Source: a virus. Taken from it: 29,124 nucleotides of DNA. The DNA is taken from positions 1-29,124 of IMG/VR virus record IMGVR_UViG_3300044966_000398. One strand, given 5' to 3'. The notes under the pieces are model-generated. The model searched no databases. It was not told the DNA's origin and was given only the letters and a program-made list of their open reading frames with translations. This document shows, in pieces, positions 6,905 to 12,770 of this stretch; within the stretch, counting starts at the first letter, position 1; each line of letters starts with the position of its first letter. The position numbers were made by a program, and so were the translations under genes.

Positions 6905-7448
6905 TGTAGTTGCTAGTCAGTATTCGCTAGGTACGGTAGTAGATCCCATCAATGGTCACGAGATGCACCAAGGCTGGCTGTCTATCCCTTATATGACAGC
7001 TAATGGTATCTGCGTGGGCTATAAGTTTCGCAGACTAGATGACGGCAAACCCAAGTATGGATCACCAACAGGGCAGAAGGCACACCTGTATAACGTTAGC
7101 GATATAACTATTGACTCGTCATACATTGCAGTATGTGAAGGTGAGTTAGATGCGCTGGTCTTGTCTGGTCTTGTTGGCATACCAGCAGTAGGTGTACCTG
7201 GGGTACAGGCTTGGAAGCCACACTTTGTCAAGCTCTTTACTGGTTACGACACAGTTTTTGTTATTGGCGACAATGATATTAAAGAAGATGGCACCAACCC
7301 TGGCGCAGAGTTTGCTAAGCGTGTCGCGCAAGAGGTTTCTAATAGCACAATAGTAACATTACCCCCATCAATGGACATCAATGACTTCTATCTGACCAAA
7401 GGTTTAGATGCAACGAAGGCTTTGCTACTAGGACAGAAGGATGAGTAG
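6798..7448 (+). CDS. DNA primase, Toprim catalytic part
   Basis: This frame carries the DnaG catalytic features: the linker helix AEALGYLEERGISD (residues 23-36) followed by SLG, a GYKFRRL strand, AVCEGELDAL with the Toprim Glu at 114, and VIGDND with D158 and D160, which bind the metal ions. It would make RNA primers for the fork with the helicase at 4645. The first 15 residues or so do not look like primase and overlap the zinc part for 107 bases, so the real N-terminus may come from frameshifting out of that frame. No strong ribosome binding site precedes ATG 6798. The protein is short for DnaG and lacks the helicase-binding C-terminus. Confidence 0.78.
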   Translation: MPSIVQSKSLTEAAKHYSRNISAEALGYLEERGISDVVASQYSLGTVVDPINGHEMHQGWLSIPYMTANGICVGYKFRRLDDGKPKYGSPTGQKAHLYNVSDITIDSSYIAVCEGELDALVLSGLVGIPAVGVPGVQAWKPHFVKLFTGYDTVFVIGDNDIKEDGTNPGAEFAKRVAQEVSNSTIVTLPPSMDINDFYLTKGLDATKALLLGQKDE

Positions 7449-7454
7449 AGACGA

Positions 7455-7856
7455 ATGGCTACAGATGGTACAGATTTTGCAGCATATGGGCTTCCAGATC
7501 CTAGAGATCAATATGGAAACCGAGACTATACTGCTTCGGCCTATGCCGACAAGGTAAATGAAGCGTTCATCGCAGATGTCTGGCGCATTATGGATCAAGC
7601 AGGCAATCTACTGGTGCGTAAGCATCACGACTACGGCCCAAAGAACATTGCTCATTCACCAGGTGGACCACTTAATGGTCTGCGTGTACGTATGTGGGAC
7701 AAGATAGCTCGCATCAATAACTTACTAGACTCTGGTATTAAGCCAAGCAATGAGTCATTGCGTGATAGCTTTGTGGATTTATTAAACTATTCTGCTATTG
7801 CAATGATGGTACTCGATGGTGTGTGGCCAGAGGTAGAAGAACCTAATTGTGATTGA
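7455..7856 (+). CDS. DUF1599 / nucleotide-modification-associated domain protein
   Basis: The 133-residue protein contains KHHDYGPKNI, then LRVRMWDKIARINNLL, ESLRDSFVDLLNY and AIAMMVLDG, which matches the order of conserved blocks in DUF1599 (Nmad1) and more loosely the all-alpha MazG/dUTPase-like folds. Phage members have been proposed to act in making or policing modified nucleotides, but the reaction is not established. It follows primase by six bases and overlaps the sigma-like gene by eight. Role in nucleotide supply for replication is inferred. Confidence 0.7.
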   Translation: MATDGTDFAAYGLPDPRDQYGNRDYTASAYADKVNEAFIADVWRIMDQAGNLLVRKHHDYGPKNIAHSPGGPLNGLRVRMWDKIARINNLLDSGIKPSNESLRDSFVDLLNYSAIAMMVLDGVWPEVEEPNCD

Positions 7857-8481
7857 GCTACATAAATCTATCTACGACATAGCACCTAGCGTTGCTAGTG
7901 CAATAGCCCGTCGCTTTCGTGGCTACGTAGAACGAGATGATGTACTACAAGAGTGCCTTGCTTGGGCGCTTACACGTGGTACACAATTCAATGATGCTCT
8001 CAGTGAACCTAACCCAGTCCAACGTGTTATCAATGAGAAGCGCATTGCTTGGCAGATGAAACGTGCAGCAGAACGCTATGCTCGCAAGGAGAAGGCGGCT
8101 AAGTCTGGCTATCGAACAGGTGATGAAGCCTTCTACGATACAGCTATGATCGCACAGGTTTTACCTCACGTTATCGCATCCATTGTAGATGACACGGTGC
8201 TAGAGCAGGCTCAGAACCTTATTAATGATGGCTCACCTAAGAAGCCTAGCGTTCCAGCAGAAGGTGGCAACCTGCTTGCTACCTTGATTGATGTGAAGCG
8301 TTCATATCTAAAGCTTGAAGTAGAAGATCAAACCATACTTCGTATGCGCTACCACGAAGGACTTACCTTGCAACAGGTGGCAGGCTTACTAGAGTGTGCA
8401 GTATCTACCGCAGATCGTAGATGCACCAGCGCATTACGCAAGGTGCAGAATGGTTTGGGTGGTGATAACCCGTGGCAATGA
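7849..8481 (+). CDS. Sigma-70-family-like transcription factor
   Basis: The 210-residue protein has a region-2-like segment, FRGYVERDDVLQECLAWAL (about residues 23-41), followed by a basic helix with KRAAERYARKEKAAK. After a linker, region 4 follows as a helix-turn-helix, with EDQTILRMRYHEGLTLQQVAGLL and a recognition helix around VSTADRRCTSALRKV (about 157-200). It probably directs RNA polymerase to phage promoters, perhaps those of the late operon. Region 2 is short and divergent, so a role as a sigma-like coactivator is also possible. GTG 7849 is the start within the end of the previous gene, and its stop overlaps the next ATG. Confidence 0.75.
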   Translation: MIELHKSIYDIAPSVASAIARRFRGYVERDDVLQECLAWALTRGTQFNDALSEPNPVQRVINEKRIAWQMKRAAERYARKEKAAKSGYRTGDEAFYDTAMIAQVLPHVIASIVDDTVLEQAQNLINDGSPKKPSVPAEGGNLLATLIDVKRSYLKLEVEDQTILRMRYHEGLTLQQVAGLLECAVSTADRRCTSALRKVQNGLGGDNPWQ

Positions 8482-8861
8482 AAGAGATTGATTTATTCTT
8501 GTTCTTACTGGACACCAAGTACCCTGACTTGCAGAAGTCAGAGGGTATCTATGACTCATTCGATTGCATCAGTCGTGACTCATCTGCATACATAGAGTTG
8601 AAGTGTCGCAACACCCACTATCCCACGCTACTGATTGAAGAGATGAAGTATCGTAAGCTGATAACGCAGGCAGCAGAGCGAGATCTTACCCCGTTCTACA
8701 TTAACTCGACCCCAGAAGGGGTCTTTTCTTTTGACCTGATGGAAGTGCCAGAGCCTGAATGGTTTAGTCATTGGATGCCAGCGACAACAGAGTTCTCACG
8801 TTCCAATAAGGTCAGTAAGTTAGTAGGTTATCTACCTATCGAAGAGGCGGTAAAGCTCTGA
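8478..8861 (+). CDS. Unknown protein, nuclease-like core
   Basis: This 127-residue product starts at ATG 8478, overlapping the sigma-like stop (ATGA). D29 followed by YIELKCR (E40-x-K42) and a helix with EEMKYRKLITQA resembles a PD-(D/E)XK core, while the C-terminal half with WFSHWMPATTEF is unfamiliar. Similar small proteins in phages are uncharacterised. The gene contains a perfect terminator-like hairpin at 8708-8732. A second possible start at GTG 8472 is less attractive because it lacks the overlap pattern used across this operon. Confidence 0.6.
   Translation: MKEIDLFLFLLDTKYPDLQKSEGIYDSFDCISRDSSAYIELKCRNTHYPTLLIEEMKYRKLITQAAERDLTPFYINSTPEGVFSFDLMEVPEPEWFSHWMPATTEFSRSNKVSKLVGYLPIEEAVKL
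8708..8732 (+). terminator. Terminator-like hairpin inside a coding region
   Basis: A perfect 6-bp GC-rich stem, GACCCC with GGGGTC (8708-8713 and 8718-8723), encloses an AGAA loop and runs straight into TTTTCTTTT. It has the form of an intrinsic terminator but lies inside the gene at 8478-8861, 130 bases before its stop. It may cause partial termination when translation lags, or be a chance result of codon choice. Confidence 0.45.
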
Positions 8862-9034
8862 TGCAGTACGACTATCGTTGCCCTGATTGCAATGGGGAAA
8901 TAACTATTGAGCGCAGTATCCACGAGGATCCACGTGAGCCTTCTTGTTTTGATTGCCACGTAACAATGATCCGTAAGTGGGATACGCCTGCCATTACCTT
9001 CAAGGGTAAAGGCTTCTACTCTACCGACAAGTAA
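8861..9034 (+). CDS. FmdB-type zinc-ribbon protein
   Basis: The 57-residue product begins MQYDYRCPDC and has a second pair, CFDC, at residues 29-32, then MIRKWDTPAITFKGKGFYSTD. This is the layout of FmdB-family putative regulatory zinc ribbons, including the conserved KG-GFY ending. Its start overlaps the preceding stop by one base. It is the last gene of the rightward early operon, directly before the convergent hairpin. Family members are widespread but their function is poorly known; a transcription-related role is the usual suggestion. Confidence 0.75.
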   Translation: MQYDYRCPDCNGEITIERSIHEDPREPSCFDCHVTMIRKWDTPAITFKGKGFYSTDK

Positions 9035-9035
9035 A

Positions 9036-9067
9036 GAACCCTACCGCGGAAGGGTGCAGTAGGGTTC
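9036..9067. terminator. Convergent hairpin terminator
   Basis: A 9-bp perfect stem, GAACCCTAC with GTAGGGTTC (9036-9044 and 9059-9067), lies between the rightward operon ending at 9034 and the leftward operon ending at about 9093. On the minus strand it is followed by a T-rich stretch (TTTACTT), so it probably serves the leftward transcript best; on the plus strand the T-run is missing. Confidence 0.65.
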
Positions 9068-9092
9068 TCGTTACTCGGAAGAGGTGAGCGGA

Positions 9093-9395
9093 TCAGATAG
9101 TATCAGTACCAGCCTCGTCTGTCGCTATGGCTGAGAGCGCGACACGCACTCCCTGCGTAGCGGTGATTAATGTATCGTAGGCCGTGAAGGATTTGTAGTT
9201 CAGGTTCTCTACTACGTTCTCTAAGGAGTTGAGCAATTCCGAAAGCTGAGCTAATTGGTTCTCCCTTAGAGTTCTTTGGGAAACCAAGGTGGTCGAAGCG
9301 GGATTCACGGGTCCAAAGTCGTAAGAGGCACGTCGTTTCTGCTCTCGTATAACCGAGAGCTTTACTAAATTTGTATGCAAGTTTTCTGTTCTCAC
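9093..9395 (-). CDS. Possible overprinted protein within the transglycosylase gene
   Basis: This 100-codon leftward frame starts at a GTG that immediately follows GGAGGAGAAGA, the best ribosome binding site in the area, and overlaps the stop of the gene at 9392-9676 in the same GTGA style used throughout the operon. The protein would be mostly helical with a leucine-rich middle (LAQLSELLNSLENVVENL). However, the transglycosylase frame across the same bases is clearly recognisable, so this is either a true overlapping gene or a chance open frame. Confidence 0.35.
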   Translation of the reverse strand: MRTENLHTNLVKLSVIREQKRRASYDFGPVNPASTTLVSQRTLRENQLAQLSELLNSLENVVENLNYKSFTAYDTLITATQGVRVALSAIATDEAGTDTI

Positions 9396-9531
9396 TCTTC
9401 TCCTCCATTGTTGCCTTGGTTTGGATCGGTTTGGGTAAGGGTAATTCCCCTAGCCTTTGCACGTGCAACGATACGAGGATTAACAGTAGCCCCGTTAAGA
9501 TCAATCCACGCTTTGCCTTCTTGCTCATCAC
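9103..9531 (-). CDS. Membrane-anchored transglycosylase/lysozyme-like protein
   Basis: The 142-residue leftward product begins with a basic start and one hydrophobic segment (residues 9-24), then a Pro-rich linker, then an SLT-like domain: LRLWTRESRFD with the probable catalytic Glu at 76, SSAFGIAQLL at 94-103, and GLRYINHRY with a closing RRGWY. Members cut the glycan chain of peptidoglycan. It is far from the lysis cassette and looks tethered to the membrane, so it may modify the wall locally or exclude other phages rather than lyse. Its first 140 bases overlap the gene at 9392-9676 in another frame, and a third frame overlaps its 3' part. Confidence 0.75.
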   Translation of the reverse strand: MMSKKAKRGLILTGLLLILVSLHVQRLGELPLPKPIQTKATMEEKSENRKLAYKFSKALGYTRAETTCLLRLWTRESRFDHLGFPKNSKGEPISSAFGIAQLLRERSREPELQILHGLRYINHRYAGSACRALSHSDRRGWY

Positions 9532-9676
9532 TCACCTTTTCCTTCTCCAGCAATTCTTTATACGCATCTGGGTAGGCTTGTGCCAGCTTCACCAGGGCGC
9601 GATCTCTTGCTCTTCGATAGTTGCGGTAATAGACGGCTTGCTTTGCAGCACTCGCCAGTCGCTTCTCATTGTCCAT
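9392..9676 (-). CDS. Basic helical phage protein of unknown function
   Basis: ATG 9676 follows GGAGG at a normal distance; an upstream in-frame start is less likely. The 94-residue protein has a strongly basic helix with YYRNYRRARDRALVKLAQAYPDAYKELLEKEK, typical of a conserved but uncharacterised actinophage type, and ends in a Gly/Asn-rich tail. The basic helix could contact DNA or RNA. Its first bases overlap the 27-residue membrane peptide and its last 140 overlap the transglycosylase start. Confidence 0.6.
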   Translation of the reverse strand: MDNEKRLASAAKQAVYYRNYRRARDRALVKLAQAYPDAYKELLEKEKVSDEQEGKAWIDLNGATVNPRIVARAKARGITLTQTDPNQGNNGGEE

Positions 9677-9749
9677 TGATCTTATCCTCCCATACAATTA
9701 GGACGTACGCCACTAGCATTACGCCTAGGATACCCAAGAAATAGCTCAT
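9666..9749 (-). CDS. 27-residue membrane peptide
   Basis: ATG 9749 overlaps the stop of the preceding gene (ATGA) and the frame ends 11 bases inside the next gene. The peptide is one hydrophobic helix (residues 3-20) followed by WEDKINGQ. The coupling on both sides supports translation. It resembles small inhibitory or holin-like membrane peptides only in shape; function is unknown. Confidence 0.5.
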   Translation of the reverse strand: MSYFLGILGVMLVAYVLIVWEDKINGQ

Positions 9750-10051
9750 TGATTCACCGCCAATACCGCATAGACAAGCTTGGTGATGTCAATGGGTTGG
9801 CCTACGAGGTGAGCATCTTCGTCATCACTCTCCCAACCCGACACAAGGATCCTGCAATTAACAGGGCTATTGCGTAGGTAGCGGATAGCTTCGTGCGTAT
9901 CGTTGCCACCCCAGATCGCCTCACCCTTCTCGTCTACCACTTCGTATAGGTTCACAAGTGGCGAGACGCGAGGGTGGAATGCAATTACTCTGTCGTCTGG
10001 ATCTCCTAAGAATGGATCTCCGTTGCTATCGAAGCGTAGGACTCTACTCAT
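9746..10051 (-). CDS. Unknown acidic protein, 101 residues
   Basis: The start at 10051 follows GGGAAGGGAGAG and overlaps the stop of the upstream gene. The product is Asp-rich, with a central beta-like segment (LVNLYEVVDEKGEAIWGGND), a helix with THEAIRYLR and an exposed acidic loop SGWESDDEDAH. The pattern strand-strand-helix with an AI-x2-L signature looks like a small alpha/beta domain. No family recognised. It is part of the accessory leftward operon. Confidence 0.55.
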   Translation of the reverse strand: MSRVLRFDSNGDPFLGDPDDRVIAFHPRVSPLVNLYEVVDEKGEAIWGGNDTHEAIRYLRNSPVNCRILVSGWESDDEDAHLVGQPIDITKLVYAVLAVNQ

Positions 10052-10211
10052 TCTCTCCCTTCCCTTCTGAGTAAGCATCAACCATAGACAAGGCGTAGGT
10101 CATACGCATTAGATTCATTCCCGCCTCCTTCTCTGTATCCTCTTCTTGGATCTGGATCAAGGCTAAATCTCTACACAATTCTGCCTTAGCTTGCCAGTAT
10201 TCTTTATTCAT
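10044..10211 (-). CDS. Unknown helical protein, 55 residues
   Basis: ATG 10211 overlaps the TAA of the preceding gene and GGGAGGGAAG provides the binding site from within that gene. The product is almost all helix (KAELCRDLALIQIQEEDTEKEAG) and ends GKGENE, an acidic tail that carries the next gene's binding site. No family recognised. Confidence 0.5.
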   Translation of the reverse strand: MNKEYWQAKAELCRDLALIQIQEEDTEKEAGMNLMRMTYALSMVDAYSEGKGENE

Positions 10212-10354
10212 TACTTCCCTCCCACTAATTGATCTGTTATCTGGAACCCTGTTGGTACGTGGAGACCGCAGTAATACCCGCCCCAGCCCCCTGCACAAGT
10301 GTCCATAGCATAGACAGTAGCCTGTCCCTTGCAGTTTTCACACACTTTACTCAT
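10211..10354 (-). CDS. Zinc-binding microprotein, 47 residues
   Basis: CENC at residues 5-8, C20, and CGLH (C29, H32) give a probable four- or five-ligand metal site. The middle is Gly/Trp/Tyr rich. GGGGGAG precedes ATG 10354, and the stop overlaps the next start (TAATG). Similar tiny treble-clef proteins are common in actinophages; function unknown. Confidence 0.55.
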   Translation of the reverse strand: MSKVCENCKGQATVYAMDTCAGGWGGYYCGLHVPTGFQITDQLVGGK

Positions 10355-10511
10355 TCTCCCCCTGCCCTTCTGTTGGTAGCACTCTACCCTTCCATTGTGT
10401 TTCGATTATCTTAATTACATCTTCACCAGTAGATAGCTTCTCCCAGTCCCACTCTTTCGGATCTCCGTCGTAAGTCTCTATCTCTAGTGTGACTAGGTAT
10501 CTATCCTTCAC
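10347..10511 (-). CDS. Unknown protein, 54 residues
   Basis: GTG 10511 is coupled to the preceding stop (GTGA) with GGAGG upstream. The product opens RYLVTLEIETYDGD, a likely beta strand pair, then a Trp-rich acidic segment and a helix with EDVIKIIET. It ends GQGENE. The opening strand resembles those of the proteins at 10884 and 11171. Function unknown. Confidence 0.48.
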   Translation of the reverse strand: MKDRYLVTLEIETYDGDPKEWDWEKLSTGEDVIKIIETQWKGRVLPTEGQGENE

Positions 10512-10750
10512 TCACCCGCCTCCTCTTGGATCTCCTTCACCACGTCGTTCACGGCCTTGTCTGGCACGTCCGAGGATAGTGAGATCTTAGATAGTGCCTC
10601 GCCTAACGCCGTGCGCCAATTACTCGCCTCTCCCGAGGCTAACAAGGTAGGCTCTTCACCGCTAAAATCAAATAGCTCTACCTTATTCCACTTAGATCCC
10701 GTCTGGATCACTAGCGTTACCACGTGCGTTGTCGTTTTCTCTTCGTTCAT
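10508..10750 (-). CDS. Unknown acidic protein, 80 residues
   Basis: The gene starts at ATG 10750 and is coupled on both sides (TAATG upstream, GTGA downstream). It has a beta-rich first half (THVVTLVIQTGSKWNKVELFDF), a helix with NWRTALGEALSKI and an acidic end, VVKEIQEEAGE. The predicted shape is a small beta-alpha domain with net negative charge. No family recognised. Confidence 0.52.
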   Translation of the reverse strand: MNEEKTTTHVVTLVIQTGSKWNKVELFDFSGEEPTLLASGEASNWRTALGEALSKISLSSDVPDKAVNDVVKEIQEEAGE

Positions 10751-10884
10751 TATTCATTCTCCTCTTCTATAGCTTCTAGTAAATTAATTATGCCAACGAT
10801 CTCTTCTGGAATTCCTTGCTCTCTCCAAGCATAAGAGTATAAGAATTTAATCTGATCTCTTAATAGCTCTAGATCTACCTTCAT
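10750..10884 (-). CDS. Unknown helical protein, 44 residues
   Basis: A short frame from ATG 10884 to 10750, joined by TAATG overlaps on both sides. It is predicted to be two helices (VDLELLRDQIKFLYSYAW, then PEEIVGIINLLEAI) with an acidic EEENE end. The helical hairpin shape could bind a partner protein. Function unknown. Confidence 0.48.
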   Translation of the reverse strand: MKVDLELLRDQIKFLYSYAWREQGIPEEIVGIINLLEAIEEENE

Positions 10885-11171
10885 TACTCACCCTCTCCTT
10901 CTATTACCGATACGTGGACAGGCGGGAATTCGCCTAGCCCGTCTAGCCAGATCTCTTTGTCCTCTAATAGTAGCGAGACGCTAATAGAGTGAGCGAAATT
11001 AATAGGATCTATCCCTAGCTCTCCACGAATAGCCTCGTTAGCTCTATCTTCTGCCAGCTCACGTGCATCATCACTTAGGTTACCCGTCGTATCGTCTAAA
11101 TCAATAGAGATACGGGTGGTAAGGCTCCAATAGTTACCCGTAAAAATAACGTTATAGTCGTACTCTTTCAT
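10884..11171 (-). CDS. Unknown acidic alpha/beta protein, 95 residues
   Basis: It starts at ATG 11171 after GGAGGGTGAG. The sequence runs strand (EYDYNVIFTG), strand (WSLTTRISIDLDD), helix (DDARELAEDRANEAIRGELG), strand (AHSISVSLLLED) and an acidic tail IEGEGE. It has about twice as many acidic as basic residues. The strand-strand-helix-strand order recalls small ferredoxin-like domains. No catalytic residues evident; a DNA-mimic role would be speculation. Confidence 0.55.
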   Translation of the reverse strand: MKEYDYNVIFTGNYWSLTTRISIDLDDTTGNLSDDARELAEDRANEAIRGELGIDPINFAHSISVSLLLEDKEIWLDGLGEFPPVHVSVIEGEGE

Positions 11172-11329
11172 TACTCACCCTCCAATTCGTAGGTAGCGTC
11201 ATTCGCTACGCTATCTCCATACTCTTCTGCAATTATGAGCTTGGCCCGTGATAGGGCCTCGCTATCGTTATCGGCTCCTAGTGAGATCGCCTCACCCTTC
11301 AATGTAACTAACACGGTATAGTCCTTCAT
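11171..11329 (-). CDS. Unknown alpha/beta protein, 52 residues
   Basis: This frame (ATG 11329) begins KDYTVLVTLKGEAISLGAD, followed by a helix NDSEALSRAKLIIAEEYGD and a last strand ending YELEGE. The strand, acidic turn and EA-x3-AK helix repeat a pattern seen at 10884 and 12630, suggesting related small folds. TAATG overlaps on both sides support expression. Function unknown. Confidence 0.5.
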   Translation of the reverse strand: MKDYTVLVTLKGEAISLGADNDSEALSRAKLIIAEEYGDSVANDATYELEGE

Positions 11330-11907
11330 TATGCGCTCACCTTCTGCACAATTCCACGGGGTAGATCTCTTGTGCCGTCCTCTAAGAATGATCCATTTTC
11401 TTCCCGCTCTTGATCCGTTAAGTATTGCAAGGCACTTAGCTCGCTAGTCTCATTCTCTATGTATCGGTAGCCTAACGTCTCTAATCTCTTGCATAAGTGG
11501 CGCAATTGCTCTTCAATAGAAGATCCCGATAGATCAATAGGTTCATCATTCTCATCACTTAGCTCTACGTTGAAAGAGTTATAGTGAGAGTAATGATTAC
11601 TCCAAGAATTTCGCACTAGATCTACGTAGCAAGATCCTTCTGGCCACGATAGATCTGGAGCCTCGCTCTTATAGATTCTACCGTATAGTGCCACGCCGTC
11701 GCCTTGGCAATAGCTAAGTGAGTAGGCAATAGTTATGTCCTCGGGTAAGGATCCAAGATCCTCTTTAAGCTTACCTTCTAAGTAAGCGGTAATCTCCTCC
11801 TCGCGTAACCATTCCAATAGACGGTTACGTGTCTCTTCGATAGCTTTATTACGTGCCTCTTCATTCAATTCCGAGAATGAGTAACGGCGTACTGTGTATT
11901 CGTTCAT
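11329..11907 (-). CDS. Largest cassette protein, acidic, uncharacterised
   Basis: At 192 residues this is the longest gene in the leftward cassette. It opens RRYSFSELNEEARNKAIEE, an entry helix of a type found in uncharacterised phage and plasmid proteins, then a central region with aromatic and polar residues (SYCQGDGVALYGRIY; NHYSHYNSFNVEL), then two helices and a C-terminal segment ending QKVSA. It is acidic overall. The closest resemblance I can offer is to antitoxin-like or anti-restriction accessory proteins, without a diagnostic motif. Its stop overlaps the next start (TAATG). Confidence 0.6.
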   Translation of the reverse strand: MNEYTVRRYSFSELNEEARNKAIEETRNRLLEWLREEEITAYLEGKLKEDLGSLPEDITIAYSLSYCQGDGVALYGRIYKSEAPDLSWPEGSCYVDLVRNSWSNHYSHYNSFNVELSDENDEPIDLSGSSIEEQLRHLCKRLETLGYRYIENETSELSALQYLTDQEREENGSFLEDGTRDLPRGIVQKVSA

Positions 11908-11909
11908 TA

Positions 11910-12041
11910 TTACTCCCCTATCCCGTAGCTCTGGCAGATCTCCATAACCGCATCATCTAATTGCTGTACTAGCATCATTCTTTCGTCGTCGTTCAATTGC
12001 TTAACCATTCCCGCTGTAACGCTTGATTTCCATACGTTCAT
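11910..12041 (-). CDS. Unknown protein, 43 residues, first gene after a leader module
   Basis: ATG 12041 follows the conserved CCTTGGAAGGGG leader sequence, so it is probably the first gene of a sub-operon. The product is a helix-rich peptide with LNDDERMMLVQQLDDAVMEIC and an acidic end. Two bases separate its stop from the next ATG. Function unknown. Confidence 0.5.
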   Translation of the reverse strand: MNVWKSSVTAGMVKQLNDDERMMLVQQLDDAVMEICQSYGIGE

Positions 12042-12147
12042 TACTTACCCCTTCCAAGGTATTTATTAGGGCGATTCACCCTCCCCTCCCCTCCACGTCT
12101 GCCCGTGGAGGAGAAGAGATAGCTAACCGCTATTGCCTTACCTTACC
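12042..12147 (-). promoter_or_regulatory. Leader module with hairpin (module 3)
   Basis: This gene-free stretch holds an 8-bp perfect hairpin (12090-12097 with 12104-12111; minus-strand loop GGCAGA), a run of GGGGAGGGG, and CCTTGGAAGGGG (plus-strand complement at 12048-12059) a few bases before ATG 12041. The same element and a GGCAGA/TCTGCC hairpin precede the gene at 13351, and a variant precedes 14403. GGAAGGGG itself is a good ribosome binding site; the hairpin may be for processing or antitermination. Confidence 0.5.
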
Positions 12148-12273
12148 CTATAAGTACTCGAATAGATCACCGTCGCCGATTATGTCCTCTATGTCCGATA
12201 GATCATAAGGATCATCACCGTAGATTAGATCATTCAACTGTGTAACGATCTCCTCTTTCGTATCTCCTATCAC
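12148..12273 (-). CDS. Very acidic protein, 41 residues
   Basis: GTG 12273 is coupled to the stop of the upstream gene (GTGA), with GGAGGCGGGAG before it. The peptide is rich in Asp, Glu and Ile (LIYGDDPYDLSDIEDIIGDG) with one Lys. It is the last gene before a leader module. Such strongly acidic peptides can mimic nucleic acid, but there is no direct evidence. Confidence 0.48.
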   Translation of the reverse strand: MIGDTKEEIVTQLNDLIYGDDPYDLSDIEDIIGDGDLFEYL

Positions 12274-12464
12274 TCTCCCGCCTCCTCTCTACACTTACAC
12301 AATAAACCGCACGTAAAGCATACGTCGCCTCTCGTAACCCCCGAAGTGTAACGATAGCTCCGATAGCCTTCGGGATCTTGTACATAGTAACGGCCTTCTA
12401 AGTCTTGCTTAGCCCCGTGAAAGACACGGGCCTCTTCTAGTATCCTCTTATCTTCACTATTCAC
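12270..12464 (-). CDS. Cys-rich small protein, 64 residues
   Basis: GTG 12464 follows GGAGGGGGAAG. The first two thirds are charged and Tyr/Arg rich (GRYYVQDPEGYRSYRY), and the end carries CFTCGLLCKC, four closely spaced cysteines, then EEAGE. The cluster would fit a zinc knuckle. Both ends overlap neighbours by four bases. Function unknown. Confidence 0.5.
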   Translation of the reverse strand: MNSEDKRILEEARVFHGAKQDLEGRYYVQDPEGYRSYRYTSGVTRGDVCFTCGLLCKCREEAGE

Positions 12465-12640
12465 TCTTCCCCCTCCTCTAGCTCATAACGTAATCGGGCG
12501 CACGATTCAATAAAGCTACGCTTGGCCTCTCCCTCTTCGTAACCGTAATACGTGGCAGATTCAAGCCACCTAAGCCCTTCGTGATACACCAAGGCAGACA
12601 CGATTAAGGCTCCACTATGTTGCACTCTTTCAATTGTCAT
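12461..12640 (-). CDS. Unknown protein, 59 residues
   Basis: ATG 12640 follows AGGAGAAGGG; an in-frame GTG at 12649 is possible. The product has a beta-like opening (GALIVSALVYHEG), then a helix with RWLESATYYGYEEGEAKRSFIESCARLRYEL. The YYGY-x4-A-x3-F pattern is familiar from unnamed actinophage proteins. It ends EEGEE. Function unknown. Confidence 0.52.
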   Translation of the reverse strand: MTIERVQHSGALIVSALVYHEGLRWLESATYYGYEEGEAKRSFIESCARLRYELEEGEE

Positions 12641-12770
12641 TCTTCTCACCCTTCTCCTCTAATCTAATTATTTGTGCGCTATCGGGTAGCTCTAGTGTCG
12701 CCATACTCCACGCCTCGTTTTCGCTATCTGCCGTTAAGTAAAAGAACGAGGTCACTTTCCAATTACTCAT
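12630..12770 (-). CDS. Unknown protein, 46 residues
   Basis: ATG 12770 lies at the end of the zinc protein upstream (overlap of eight bases). The product opens NWKVTSFFYLTADSENEAWSMA, strand then EA-containing helix, similar to the gene at 11171, and ends acidic and Lys-rich. A longer reading from 12863 would run across the upstream zinc gene and is rejected. Confidence 0.48.
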   Translation of the reverse strand: MSNWKVTSFFYLTADSENEAWSMATLELPDSAQIIRLEEKGEKNDN

